From: Caulobacter sp. SLTY | GTDB lineage: Bacteria > Pseudomonadota > Alphaproteobacteria > Caulobacterales > Caulobacteraceae | Assembly (NCBI RefSeq): GCF_009905535.1 | Contig: NZ_JAAALA010000009.1 | Location: forward strand, 1 to 64,000 | DNA: 64,000 nucleotides | Direction: 5' to 3' | Part shown: positions 7,288 through 16,183 of the stretch, in pieces | Position numbering within the stretch: the first letter of the stretch is position 1 | Layout: each line of letters begins with the position of its first letter | Position numbers and translations under genes: made by a program | Notes under the pieces: model-generated | Database searches by the model: none | What the model was told of the DNA's origin: nothing | The model's input: only the letters and a program-made list of their open reading frames with translations

Positions 7288-8088
7288 TCAGATCCCGAAG
7301 TCGTAGCCGAAGTCGTGCTTCAGGTGCTCTTTCAGGATCGCCTGCAGCCGGGCCGTGGTTTCCGGCGTCCAACGCGTATCGCCGCGACCATCCTCGCGCA
7401 CGGCCCGGCCGGGCGCGCTCGGATCGTCGAAGGCCAGCATGTTTTCCTTGGTCCCGGCCCTGACCCCCGCCTCGATATCCTCGGGCCGCAGGTCGATCCC
7501 CAGATGCCCCGCGATCACCGCCAGCTGGGCGGCCGGGTCGCGGCGGAAGTCCTCGTACTTCAGGATATGGGTCTCGGCCGGAAACCGCTGGGCCACCTCC
7601 CCCCAGCGGTTCATGAAGCGGATGTACCACCAGACATCGCAGACATAGGTCTTCGAGGTCGGGTCGCCCTCGACATAGACCTCGAACGGCACGGCGTACT
7701 TGGTCTTCCACTTCTCGTAGTTCGAGATCAGCACGTCGCGCATGTCCCGCATCACCACCGCATAGGTCGGCAGGGGCGCAAGGCCCCGCACCCAGCCCCA
7801 CTGCACCGGATAGGCCGGGATCGAATGGCTGGAGGCGATGCGTGGCACGCCCTGGAAGGCCAGTTTGTGCTTCGGGTGGCCGATCACCGCGTTAGATGTG
7901 TTGTTGTTGTAGAACTTCGGCGGCTCCAGGCCGTAGCGGTGGGCCATCGCCCAGCTCAGCATCCACTTGATCCAGTGCGTCCCCGAATGCTGGCCGGTGA
8001 CCAGATAGCCGTCCCAGTCGCGGTGCTTGATCAGCGCCAGGTTGGTCAGATCGCGGTTGAGGCAGTGGAGGGCGAAGGCGGTGTTCAT
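7288..8088 (-). CDS. Sulfotransferase-domain protein
   Basis: A 266-aa PAPS-dependent sulfotransferase-fold protein. The 5'-phosphosulfate loop is [10 protein letters not shown] (about residues 35-44) and the 3'-phosphate motif is [18 protein letters not shown] (about residues 111-128). A C-terminal [13 protein letters not shown] helix resembles the family's last helix. It has no signal peptide, so it should be cytoplasmic. The acceptor cannot be read from sequence; relatives sulfate small molecules, glycans or peptides. It is divergent from a crotonase gene (8127) with a gap of a few tens of bases. A TPR-fused sulfotransferase also occurs at 54.4-56.4 kb. Confidence 0.8.
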   Translation of the reverse strand: MNTAFALHCLNRDLTNLALIKHRDWDGYLVTGQHSGTHWIKWMLSWAMAHRYGLEPPKFYNNNTSNAVIGHPKHKLAFQGVPRIASSHSIPAYPVQWGWVRGLAPLPTYAVVMRDMRDVLISNYEKWKTKYAVPFEVYVEGDPTSKTYVCDVWWYIRFMNRWGEVAQRFPAETHILKYEDFRRDPAAQLAVIAGHLGIDLRPEDIEAGVRAGTKENMLAFDDPSAPGRAVREDGRGDTRWTPETTARLQAILKEHLKHDFGYDFGI

Positions 8089-8126
8089 GTCTTGAGCGTC
8101 GCGGCCAGTGGGCTATGAGTTCGGCT

Positions 8127-8906
8127 ATGACCTACGAAACCCTGATCGTCGAGACTCCCGAGGACGGAGTCCTCCTGGTGAAGCTCAATCGCCCTGAGGC
8201 GCTCAATGCGCTGAACAGCCAGCTGCTGGCTGACCTGGGCAGGGCGCTGGACGCGGCGGAGGCGGATGACGCCGTCCGCTGCCTGGTGCTGACCGGCTCG
8301 GAAAAGGCCTTCGCCGCCGGCGCCGACATCAAGGAGATGTCGGACAAGACCTACGCCCAGATGTTCAAGCTGGACTTCTTCACCGCCGCCGCCCGGCGCA
8401 TCGAGACCTTCCGCAAGCCGATCATCGCCGCGGTCAGCGGCTATGCGCTCGGCGGCGGCTGCGAGCTGGCGATGATGTGCAGCTTCATCATCGCCTCGGA
8501 GACGGCCAAGTTCGGCCAGCCGGAGATCAACCTCGGCGTCGCCCCCGGCATCGGCGGCACCCAGCGGCTGACCCGCTTCGTCGGCAAGTCCAAGGCCATG
8601 GACATGATCCTGACCGCCCGGATGATGGATGCCGCAGAGGCCGAGCGCTCGGGCCTGGTGTCCCGCGTCGTGCCCGCCGACAAGCTGATGGAAGAGGCGC
8701 TGGCCGCCGCGAAGAAGATCGCCGGCCAGTCGCCCCTGGCCGTGGCCATGAACAAGGAACTGGTCGAGGCCGCCTACGAGACCACCCTGACCACCGGGGT
8801 CGCCCTGGAGCGCCGCCTGTTCCACAGCCTGTTCGCCTTCGACGACCAGAAGGAAGGCATGGCGGCCTTCGTCGAGAAGCGGAAGCCGAACTTCACCGGG
8901 CAGTAG
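8127..8906 (+). CDS. Enoyl-CoA hydratase (crotonase family)
   Basis: A 259-aa crotonase. It has the CoA-binding start [15 protein letters not shown], the oxyanion-hole segments [11 protein letters not shown] and [14 protein letters not shown], and both catalytic Glu residues (in GGGCELA and in FGQPEINLG), so true enoyl-CoA hydratase activity in beta-oxidation is likely. An in-frame ATG four codons earlier (8115) is an equally possible start; neither has a clear Shine-Dalgarno. It stands alone, divergent from the sulfotransferase gene and followed by a palindromic repeat that begins a few bases after its TAG. The CoA substrate chain length cannot be assigned. Confidence 0.93.
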   Translation: MTYETLIVETPEDGVLLVKLNRPEALNALNSQLLADLGRALDAAEADDAVRCLVLTGSEKAFAAGADIKEMSDKTYAQMFKLDFFTAAARRIETFRKPIIAAVSGYALGGGCELAMMCSFIIASETAKFGQPEINLGVAPGIGGTQRLTRFVGKSKAMDMILTARMMDAAEAERSGLVSRVVPADKLMEEALAAAKKIAGQSPLAVAMNKELVEAAYETTLTTGVALERRLFHSLFAFDDQKEGMAAFVEKRKPNFTGQ

Positions 8907-8910
8907 TCGG

Positions 8911-9033
8911 GGGGACCGGATGCTCGCCCACGGGCGGGCTTCCTGTCCCCGACCAGCACCAGCGTCTGGATCGCGCTCGGCTCGACCGCCGGCGCGGATC
9001 GGGGACAGGTAGGCCTTCGGCCAACCGGTCCCC
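8911..9033. repeat. Double-hairpin palindromic repeat, copy 1
   Basis: GGGGACCGG (8911-8919) and CCTGTCCCCG (8942-8951) form a left hairpin enclosing an inner stem GCTCGCCC/GGGCGGGC. CGGGGACAGG (9000-9009) and CCGGTCCCC (9025-9033) form a right hairpin enclosing GGCC-TTC-GGCC. The two halves are also complementary to each other. The right half recurs at 39572-39609. The element fills the gap between two convergent genes, and its last base overlaps the stop codon of the minus-strand gene. A transcription-terminating or mRNA-end-protecting REP-like role is plausible. Confidence 0.65.
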
Positions 9034-9500
9034 TAAGGCGCCGTCAGCAGGGTCAGCCGCATGGGGCTCGCCGCCGGCGTGTCCACGAACCGGTCGGCGT
9101 CCGGGCTGGCCAGCCATTTGGCGAAGGCGACGGCCGCGTGTTCGGACTGGAAGTCGCCGCGCGGAACGACCAGCTGCACCGGGCCCTCGGCAACCTTGCG
9201 GGTCCAGCGGTTCTCCAGCTTGGCCAAGCCCAGGCGCTGGATGCGGTCGGCCTGCCGAAGCTCGCGGGTGGCGATCAGGCCGCCCCGGAGCGCCTCCATC
9301 TTCAGCCCCAGTTCGCGCTTGGAAATGTCGGTCACGATCTGGACCTCCGCGCCTCGGCGGCCGGGCCAGGCGTTGGCCGCGGTTTCCAGCGGCCCGGCCA
9401 GGTCCGGGTCGCAGACGATGACCAGCGGCGCGGGAGGCATCAGGCCGCAAGCCCCCAGGGGAAGGGCGAGCCAGGCGAGCAGGACGGTGCGACGGCGCAT
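9033..9500 (-). CDS. Lipoprotein, short periplasmic-binding-protein-like
   Basis: A 155-aa protein with a lipoprotein signal peptide (MRRRTVLLAWLALPLGAC, Cys at about residue 18). The mature part resembles fragments of molybdate/sulfate-type binding proteins: an N-terminal strand PLVIVCDPDLAGPLETAANAW and a C-terminal segment EHAAVAFAKWLASPDADRFV, which in full-size proteins closes the second lobe. At about 60% of the usual length it lacks most of the ligand-binding lobe, so it may be a reduced paralogue with a different function or a decayed gene with an intact frame. No transporter genes are adjacent. The stop codon TAG abuts a palindromic repeat. Confidence 0.6.
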   Translation of the reverse strand: MRRRTVLLAWLALPLGACGLMPPAPLVIVCDPDLAGPLETAANAWPGRRGAEVQIVTDISKRELGLKMEALRGGLIATRELRQADRIQRLGLAKLENRWTRKVAEGPVQLVVPRGDFQSEHAAVAFAKWLASPDADRFVDTPAASPMRLTLLTAP

Positions 9501-9547
9501 GGCGCCAGCTTATCCGCCGGGGCGGTGCTGGCGAGGGGGAATCCGCA

Positions 9548-9576
9548 TTGACCACCGGGGCGCCTTCCCGTATATC
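9548..9576 (+). promoter_or_regulatory. Sigma-70-type promoter of rpsT
   Basis: TTGACC (9548-9553) and TATATC (9571-9576) are separated by 17 bases, close to the housekeeping consensus. Transcription would start near 9583, giving an rpsT leader of about 65 bases. This is the best-matched housekeeping-type promoter seen in the window. Confidence 0.6.
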
Positions 9577-9647
9577 GCCGCGCTTCCGATTATCCGGTGG
9601 GCGGCCCGAGGCTCCCGCTGTTCCGTTCAAGGTTTCAAGAGACACCC

Positions 9648-9917
9648 ATGGCCAACAATCCCGGCGCCAAGAAAGCGATCCGCAAGATCGAACGCCGCAC
9701 CGAAGTGAACAAGGCTCGCCGCTCGCGCGTCCGCACCTTCCTGCGCAAGTTCGAAGAGGCCGTGACCTCCGGCGACGCCACCGCCGCCAAGGCCGCCTTC
9801 GTCGAGGCTCAATCGGAGCTGATGCGGGCCGTCTCCAAGGGCGTGGTTCACAAGAACACCGGCTCGCGCAAGGTCTCGCGCCTGCACGCCCAGCTGAAGA
9901 AGCTGTCGGCCGCCTAA
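9648..9917 (+). CDS. rpsT: 30S ribosomal protein S20
   Basis: An 89-aa, Lys/Arg/Ala-rich protein with the S20 pattern: [21 protein letters not shown] at the start, helical core [15 protein letters not shown], and [17 protein letters not shown] near the C-terminus. It binds 16S rRNA early in 30S assembly. The ATG at 9648 was chosen because it starts the conserved MANN. It has its own promoter (9548) and a strong terminator (9963), so it is monocistronic, upstream of dnaA. Confidence 0.97.
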   Translation: MANNPGAKKAIRKIERRTEVNKARRSRVRTFLRKFEEAVTSGDATAAKAAFVEAQSELMRAVSKGVVHKNTGSRKVSRLHAQLKKLSAA

Positions 9918-9962
9918 GCTTTAGGCGCCAAGCCAACCTTCTGAATTTTCAGAGTTTTTCGA

Positions 9963-9995
9963 GCCGCCCGAGAGCCACTCTCGGGCGGCTTTCGT
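9963..9995 (+). terminator. Rho-independent terminator of rpsT
   Basis: GCCGCCCGAGAG (9963-9974) pairs perfectly with CTCTCGGGCGGC (9978-9989) around a CCA loop, followed by a T-rich run (TTTCGTT). The 12-bp GC stem directly after rpsT makes this a confident intrinsic terminator. Confidence 0.85.
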
Positions 9996-10081
9996 TCGTC
10001 CGCTGATCACAGCCGTGCGACCCATTAACTCAGTCCCCGGAACTAGAATTAAGGTTTTCCCTTGCCAGGCGAGGGGCTCTC

Positions 10082-10224
10082 TGGAGTCAACAGATTTATC
10101 CGCCAGAGACTCCAAATTTCATGTTTGACCCCCCCTGAACGGCGGCTCTAAGGTTTCTTTCTCAGCGCTTTTCATCCCGGAGTTTTCGGGCTCCCGGGCG
10201 GCGGCGACGGATAGAGTCTATCCG
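10082..10224 (+). promoter_or_regulatory. dnaA upstream regulatory region with three GANTC sites in inverted repeats
   Basis: Upstream of dnaA, TGGAGTC (10082-10088) is mirrored by GACTCCA (10108-10114), each arm containing a GANTC methylation site. A 17-bp palindrome, CGGATAGA-G-TCTATCCG (10208-10224), has a third GANTC (10214-10218) at its centre. A degenerate DnaA-box-like TTATCCGCC lies at 10096-10104. The remaining bases of the 9996-10320 gap are relatively AT-rich and hold no gene. In Caulobacter, CcrM methylation of GANTC in the dnaA promoter times transcription; the same control here is an inference. Confidence 0.55.
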
Positions 10225-10320
10225 CCGCGCGGGGAAGAATTGCGCCTTGAGAACCGGGACTTTCGTCGTGGGGGCGGACGTTTCGGACCTGGGCTGAAGC
10301 AAGAAAAAAGATGGTGGGCA

Positions 10321-11769
10321 ATGATAACATCTGGCGGGCAGAGCATGACCTCTTCGGCCCCGGCGATCTCGGTTTGGGGAAAGGCCTGCACGGCCCTTCG
10401 TCGCGAGCTCGGCGAGGCGGATTTCGGGTCGTGGCTGGCCCAGGCCGCGCTGCGAGAGGGGCCTGACGGGGCCCTGGTTCTGGTCACCCCCACGGGCGTC
10501 GCCCGCGACTGGATCCGCCGCAACGCCTGGCGGCGTATTTCCGAGCTCTGGGCTCAGAACGACCCGCAGGGTCGTCGCCTTGATCTCAAGTCGCGGATGG
10601 AGTTCGAGTCCACCGGCGGCGTGTCGCCGGTCGCCGCCTCTTCCAGCGCGCAGGTGATCGAGATGGCCGACCCGGTGTCTTCCGACATTCCGCTGGTCTC
10701 GCCGGCCACCGCCGGGGCCCGGCCCCAGCGCAACAGCGGCCTGCAGGAGCGGTTCAACTTCGACACCTTCGTGCCGGGCCCGGCCAACGAGTTCGCCCAT
10801 GCGGTCGCCAAGCGGGTGGCCAGCTGGGCCGACGGCCACTTTAACCCGGTCGTCTTCCATGGCCCCTACGGCTTCGGCAAGACCCACCTGCTCAACGCCA
10901 TGGCCTGGGAGGCCATGCGCAACGCCCCCGAGAAGAAGGTGGTCTACCTGACCGCCGAACGCTTCCTGTCGACCTTCGTCCGCGCGGTGATGGATCGCCA
11001 GACCGCGGCCTTCAAGGAAGAGCTGCGCGCGGCCGACCTGCTGCTGATCGACGACGTCCACTTCATCGGCGGCAAGCAGTCGTCGCAGGAAGAGCTGTTC
11101 CACACCCTGACCGCTCTGATGGAGGACGGAAGCCGGGTGGTGTTCTCCGCCGATCGGCCGCCGGCGGCGCTGGATGAGGTCGACGCCCGCCTGCGCAGCC
11201 ATCTGTCGGCGGGCCTGGTCTGTGGGCTGGAGCCGGCGGATCGCGGCCTGCGCCTGGGCATCCTGGAGCGCAAGCTGGAGGCCCTGGGCCGCACCGGCGG
11301 CTTCCAGGCCACGGCCCGGATCGAGGTCATGCAGTTCCTGGCCGACCGGTTCACCGACAGCGTGCGGGAGCTGGAAGGCGCCCTCAACACCCTGATCGCC
11401 CGGGCCGGCGAGGACGTGCGCCTGCTCAGCCTGGAAGAGGCCCAGAACATCCTGCGCCCGCACCTTCGCGGGCAGGAAAAGCGGGTCACCGTCGACGACA
11501 TCCAGAAGGCGGTGGCCGAGCACTACAGCCTGCGCCAGGCCGACCTGCTCAGCGAGCGCCGCAACCGCGCGATCGCCAGGCCCCGCCAGGCGGCCATGTG
11601 GTTGGCCAAGCAACTGACCACCCGCTCGCTTCCCGACATCGGCCGTCGCTTCGGCGGCCGCGACCACACCACGGTGATCCATGCCGTGCGACGGATCGAG
11701 GAGCTGAAGGCGGATGACGCGGTGCTGGCGCGGGATCTGGAGACGCTGACCCGGAAGCTGCGGGGGTAG
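10321..11769 (+). CDS. dnaA: Chromosomal replication initiator DnaA
   Basis: A 482-aa replication initiator. Domain I (about residues 10-90) has VWGKACTALRRELGEADF and ARDWIRRNAWRRISELW. A variable linker leads to the AAA+ domain with Walker A GPYGFGKTH (about 180-188), Walker B LLLIDDVHF (about 240-248) and sensor segment FSADRPPAALDEVD. Domain IV carries the DnaA-box helix GGRDHTTVIHAVRRIE (about 445-460). The start is uncertain between ATG 10321 (MITSGGQS) and ATG 10345 (MTSSAPA); a still longer frame from 10240 would place the promoter palindrome close to the start. DnaA opens the origin and acts as a transcription factor; no origin was identified in this window. Confidence 0.96.
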   Translation: MITSGGQSMTSSAPAISVWGKACTALRRELGEADFGSWLAQAALREGPDGALVLVTPTGVARDWIRRNAWRRISELWAQNDPQGRRLDLKSRMEFESTGGVSPVAASSSAQVIEMADPVSSDIPLVSPATAGARPQRNSGLQERFNFDTFVPGPANEFAHAVAKRVASWADGHFNPVVFHGPYGFGKTHLLNAMAWEAMRNAPEKKVVYLTAERFLSTFVRAVMDRQTAAFKEELRAADLLLIDDVHFIGGKQSSQEELFHTLTALMEDGSRVVFSADRPPAALDEVDARLRSHLSAGLVCGLEPADRGLRLGILERKLEALGRTGGFQATARIEVMQFLADRFTDSVRELEGALNTLIARAGEDVRLLSLEEAQNILRPHLRGQEKRVTVDDIQKAVAEHYSLRQADLLSERRNRAIARPRQAAMWLAKQLTTRSLPDIGRRFGGRDHTTVIHAVRRIEELKADDAVLARDLETLTRKLRG

Positions 11770-11803
11770 CCCCGCCAGGGGAGCCTCGCAGTCGAAGTCG
11801 CTC

Positions 11804-12050
11804 CCCCTCTGGGCAGGGCTATCGCATATGGCGGCAAGCGACCTTCAAACCCTCTCCCGCGAGGGAGAGGGAGGGGCCCGCGCTGCGAAAGCAGCGTGGG
11901 AAGGAGAGAGTTTACGCTGCTTGCCCTATTCCCACCGTCCCTAAACCCTCTTCCTCCCACCGCTTCGCGGCGGGCCCCTCCTTCTCCCTTAGGGAGAAGG
12001 GAAAGAAACCTAGAACCGACGGTCATATGCGATGGCCCTGCCCCTCTGGG
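11804..12050. repeat. 10-bp target-site duplication flanking MITE copy 2
   Basis: CCCCTCTGGG at 11804-11813 is repeated exactly at 12041-12050, directly adjoining the two ends of the element (11814-12040). Removing the element and one copy of the repeat restores a continuous palindrome (GCTCCCCCTCTGGGGGAGC). This is the expected footprint of a transposition event with a 10-bp staggered cut. Confidence 0.75.
11814..12040. mobile_element. MITE-like element, copy 2 (227 bp with terminal C/G pair)
   Basis: The left end CAGGGCTATCGCATATG (11814-11830) is inverted at 12024-12040 with one mismatch. The core 11815-12039 is 225 bp, exactly the length of copy 1 (6856-7080), in the same internal orientation. 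Differences between copies often fall in pairs that preserve hairpins: for example the CGCCC-TTT-GGGCG stem of copy 1 is replaced here by CCGC-TTCG-CGG. It carries no gene and would need a transposase from elsewhere. The flanking 10-bp duplication supports insertion. Confidence 0.8.
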
Positions 12051-12091
12051 GGAGCTGTCCGGCGCGAATAGGCGCCGGACTGAGGGGGCAG
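12038..12091. repeat. REP-like palindrome interrupted by MITE copy 2
   Basis: GTCCGGCGC (12057-12065) pairs with GCGCCGGAC (12072-12080) around GAATAG. Outside it, CTGCCCCTC (12038-12046) is nearly complementary to GAGGGGGCAG (12082-12091). The CCCCTC...GAGGGG architecture is that of a short interspersed palindromic repeat. It is the target into which the MITE-like element appears to have inserted. Confidence 0.55.
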
Positions 12092-12208
12092 AGCCGGCTT
12101 GTCAGGTTAGGTGGCGTTCTGGCGCACCTGTGACAGCCGCGTTCATGATCAAACCGAAAGGCGAGCGCTGCCCCCACCACCACGCGCGTATTCGCGCGCG
12201 GTCCCCCG

Positions 12209-12252
12209 CCCCCAAGGCGGGCGGAACTACGGAACCATAGCGCCCGCCTTGG
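12209..12252. terminator. Large inverted repeat 3' of the dienelactone hydrolase gene
   Basis: CCCAAGGCGGGCG and CGCCCGCCTTGGG form a 13-bp perfect stem with a loop of about 16 bases, ending a few bases before the stop codon of the minus-strand gene at 12256. Its position suggests a 3'-end structure for that transcript; no T-tract is present, so factor-independent termination is uncertain. Confidence 0.45.
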
Positions 12253-12255
12253 GCC

Positions 12256-13152
12256 CTACCGTCGCCGCGCCGGCAGGCCGTTCTGGGCGAAGTACAGCAT
12301 CATCCTCGACCACCCGTCCTGCGCCGCCGCGGCGTCGTAGGTGGCGCGGTAGTCGGCGTGGAAGCCGTGCTGGGCGTCCGGATAGACAATGATGTCGCTG
12401 CCGGTCTTCTTGGTTCGGACCAGGATTTCGCGGGCGGCCTCGACGTCCTTCAGCGGGATGCCCTGGTCCTTGCCGGCGTAGAGGCCGAGCACCGGGCATT
12501 TCAGCCGGCCGATGGTTTCCAGCGGCCAGGTGCGGTCTGGCTCGCCCAGGAAGCTGCCGGCCGGCGGCCGGGCCAGGCGGCCGTACCAGGCCACCCCGCA
12601 GCGGAAGTCCCGCTTGCGGGCGCAGGCCGTCCAGACCACAGCCCCGCCCCAGCAGAAGCCGGTGATGGCCTTGCGCTCGGGGTCGACGAACCGCTGGCCG
12701 TTCAGCCAGGCGACCGTGGCGTTGATGTCGCCTTCGGTCTCCGCATCGGTGGTGTCGCCGACGATCTTGCGGATCACCGCGAAGTCGGTGACAGGGGCCG
12801 GGTCGCCATGGCGGACGAAGAAGTCCGGAGCGATGGCCACATACCCGGCCTTGGCCAGCCGCCGGCAGGTGTCGCGGATGTATTCGTGGATGCCGAACAC
12901 CTCCGACACCACCAGAACTGCCGGAAAGGCGCCGCGACCCTTGGGCCGGGCGACATAGGCGGGGATGGCGCGGTCGAAGGAGGGGATCATCTCCACCCCG
13001 GTCACCAGATCCTTGTCGTCGGTCTTGATCGGCGCGGCCTCGGCCGAGACGGCGGCGGCCGCATAGCCGGCGAAGAACAGGCCGCCCAGCAGGCGGCGCG
13101 AGACGTTGAGATCGCCAGGCTCAGTGCCTTCCGGACGGGTCAGGGTCTGCAT
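12256..13152 (-). CDS. Dienelactone hydrolase family protein, exported
   Basis: A 298-aa alpha/beta-hydrolase of the dienelactone hydrolase family. The triad is complete: Cys nucleophile in GFCWGG (about residue 178), Asp in YAGKDQG, His in QHGFHAD; the Glu that holds the Cys is in VVSEVFGIHE. The N-terminus MQTLTRPEGTEPGDLNVSRRLLGGLFFAG is a long export signal with an Arg pair before a hydrophobic stretch, so Tat or Sec export to the periplasm is likely. The natural substrate is unknown; the family acts on dienelactones and other esters. No ring-cleavage pathway genes are nearby. Confidence 0.85.
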   Translation of the reverse strand: MQTLTRPEGTEPGDLNVSRRLLGGLFFAGYAAAAVSAEAAPIKTDDKDLVTGVEMIPSFDRAIPAYVARPKGRGAFPAVLVVSEVFGIHEYIRDTCRRLAKAGYVAIAPDFFVRHGDPAPVTDFAVIRKIVGDTTDAETEGDINATVAWLNGQRFVDPERKAITGFCWGGAVVWTACARKRDFRCGVAWYGRLARPPAGSFLGEPDRTWPLETIGRLKCPVLGLYAGKDQGIPLKDVEAAREILVRTKKTGSDIIVYPDAQHGFHADYRATYDAAAAQDGWSRMMLYFAQNGLPARRR

Positions 13153-13233
13153 GTCGGCTCCTCCCAGCCTGATAGTCTCCTCAACCTAGCGTCGGAATGA
13201 CGCACCGCAAAGACAGTTGCCCAACATCCGTGA

Positions 13234-13839
13234 TCAGGCGGGCGCCGCCCGGCGGAGGGTCAGGTTGATCCGACCGCCGCCGGGAACCAGGGTGGAACTG
13301 CCGGCCAGGATGCGGTCGACGCCGTGGAAGGCCAGCCGGGCCTCGCCGGCCAGCAGGCAGACATCCCCGGACGCCAGCCGCACCGAAGCCGTCCGGCCGC
13401 CCCGGCTGGTCCCGCCGATCCGGAACACCGCCGTGTCGCCCAACGACACCGACAGCACGGGGAAGCGGAAGTCGGCCTCGTCGCGGTCTTGGTGCAGACC
13501 CATCTTCGCCTCGCCGCGATAGAGGTTGATCAGGCAACTGTCGGGCGGAACCGCCGGATCGGCCAGCCGGGCCCAGAGCGCCAGCAGGACGTCCGGGATC
13601 GCCGGCCAAGGATTTCCCGTGCCCGGATGGACCGGCGAATAGCGGTAGCCCCGCGTGTCGGACGCCCAGCCCAGCGCCCCGAATCCGCTCATCGCCACGC
13701 TCATCCGCCCGCCGCGCGGGACCCGGTATTGCTCGGCCGGGGCGACCTCCAGGGCGGCCATCACCCTGACGACGAGGGCCTGCTGCGCCGGGGCGTCCAG
13801 CGCGGCGGGAAGCAGTTGAAATCCCGATGGAACAGACAT
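13234..13839 (-). CDS. alkB: DNA/RNA alkylation repair dioxygenase AlkB
   Basis: A 201-aa Fe(II)/2-oxoglutarate dioxygenase that reverses 1-methyladenine and 3-methylcytosine lesions by oxidative demethylation. Iron ligands are the HxD of LHQDRDEAD (about residue 111) and the His of AFHGVDR (about 168); RINLTLRR near the C-terminus supplies the Arg that binds 2-oxoglutarate. The lid motif SCLINLYRGEAKMG and YRYSPVHPGTGNPWP match E. coli AlkB. The start at 13839 (MSVPSGFQ) was preferred over a longer frame reaching 13974, which would run through the dnaK promoter. It is divergent from dnaK. Confidence 0.94.
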   Translation of the reverse strand: MSVPSGFQLLPAALDAPAQQALVVRVMAALEVAPAEQYRVPRGGRMSVAMSGFGALGWASDTRGYRYSPVHPGTGNPWPAIPDVLLALWARLADPAVPPDSCLINLYRGEAKMGLHQDRDEADFRFPVLSVSLGDTAVFRIGGTSRGGRTASVRLASGDVCLLAGEARLAFHGVDRILAGSSTLVPGGGRINLTLRRAAPA

Positions 13840-13894
13840 GTCTGGACTTCTAGCGCGTCGCCGGGCAAAGCCCCACGGCAATTGGGGTTTTGCC

Positions 13895-13922
13895 CTTGCG
13901 GGACGTTGGTCGATCCCCATAT
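13895..13922 (+). promoter_or_regulatory. Heat-shock (RpoH) promoter of dnaK
   Basis: CTTGCG (13895-13900, in the longer context CCCTTGCGGG) and CCCCATAT (13915-13922) are 14 bases apart, an excellent match to the alphaproteobacterial sigma-32 consensus (CTTG ... CCCCAT). It lies about 160 bases upstream of the dnaK ATG at 14085, so the transcript has a long leader. Heat induction of dnaK through RpoH is well established in this group. Confidence 0.75.
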
Positions 13923-14084
13923 GGCGACTCGAACCGTTGCTTTCCCCAAACGGAAAGTTGCGATCCATTTTCAACCGGCCGCAAGGCCAATCAAGCCGGG
14001 GACGGAACAGGGAAACGTCAAGGGCGCTGGAATCCCAGGCCCCCAGGAATTCCGTCCGCCAAACGAGGAGTGAGAGACCGCGAG

Positions 14085-15995
<1,911 letters not shown>

Positions 15996-16011
15996 CAATG
16001 CGCCCCATCGT

Positions 16012-16065
16012 GAAGGCGGCTCAGTTTAGGCATACCTCTCTTCGGGGAGCGTCGCCGCCGCCTTC
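16012..16065. terminator. Inverted repeat after dnaK
   Basis: GAAGGCGGC (16012-16020) pairs with GCCGCCTTC (16057-16065) around a 36-base loop that includes a smaller CTC-TTCG-GGG hairpin. It lies 17 bases after the dnaK stop. It may attenuate dnaK-dnaJ read-through or separate the two mRNAs; there is no T-tract. Confidence 0.4.
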
Positions 16066-16078
16066 GCGAACGCACGCA

Positions 16079-16153
16079 GAAGTCCCGTCCCGCATCGCCG
16101 TCTCCTGCTTGGAGAATGGGCTTGAAGCGGGACGGGATACTTCCCATCTCCAA
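16079..16153 (+). promoter_or_regulatory. Interleaved inverted repeats in the dnaJ leader (possible RNA switch)
   Basis: Stem A: GAAGTCCCGTCCCGC (16079-16093) pairs with 16127-16143 (GCGGGACGGG, two bulged bases, ACTTC). Stem B: TTGGAGAATGGG (16109-16120) pairs with CCCATCTCCAA (16143-16153) with one bulged A. The left arm of B is in the loop of A and its right arm is outside, so the two can form only as a pseudoknot or as alternatives. The structure ends 30 bases before the dnaJ ATG. Confidence 0.45.
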
Positions 16154-16183
16154 ACATCGACGTCTGGGTAAGCTTAAGCCGCC

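Larger units (their letters stand above)
11770..12255. other. Repeat-filled intergenic region between dnaA and the dienelactone hydrolase gene
   Basis: This 486-base gap between convergent genes contains no credible coding sequence. It is occupied by MITE-like copy 2 (11814-12040) with flanking 10-bp direct repeats, the palindrome the element interrupts (12038-12091 on the right side), and a large inverted repeat just before the downstream stop codon (about 12209-12252). Bases 12092-12205 have no recognised feature. Confidence 0.7.

Noticed and set aside
10096-10104. DnaA box TTATCCGCC as evidence for a replication origin
   Set aside because: Only one degenerate box is seen, and no cluster of boxes or AT-rich unwinding element; it may at most contribute to dnaA autoregulation.
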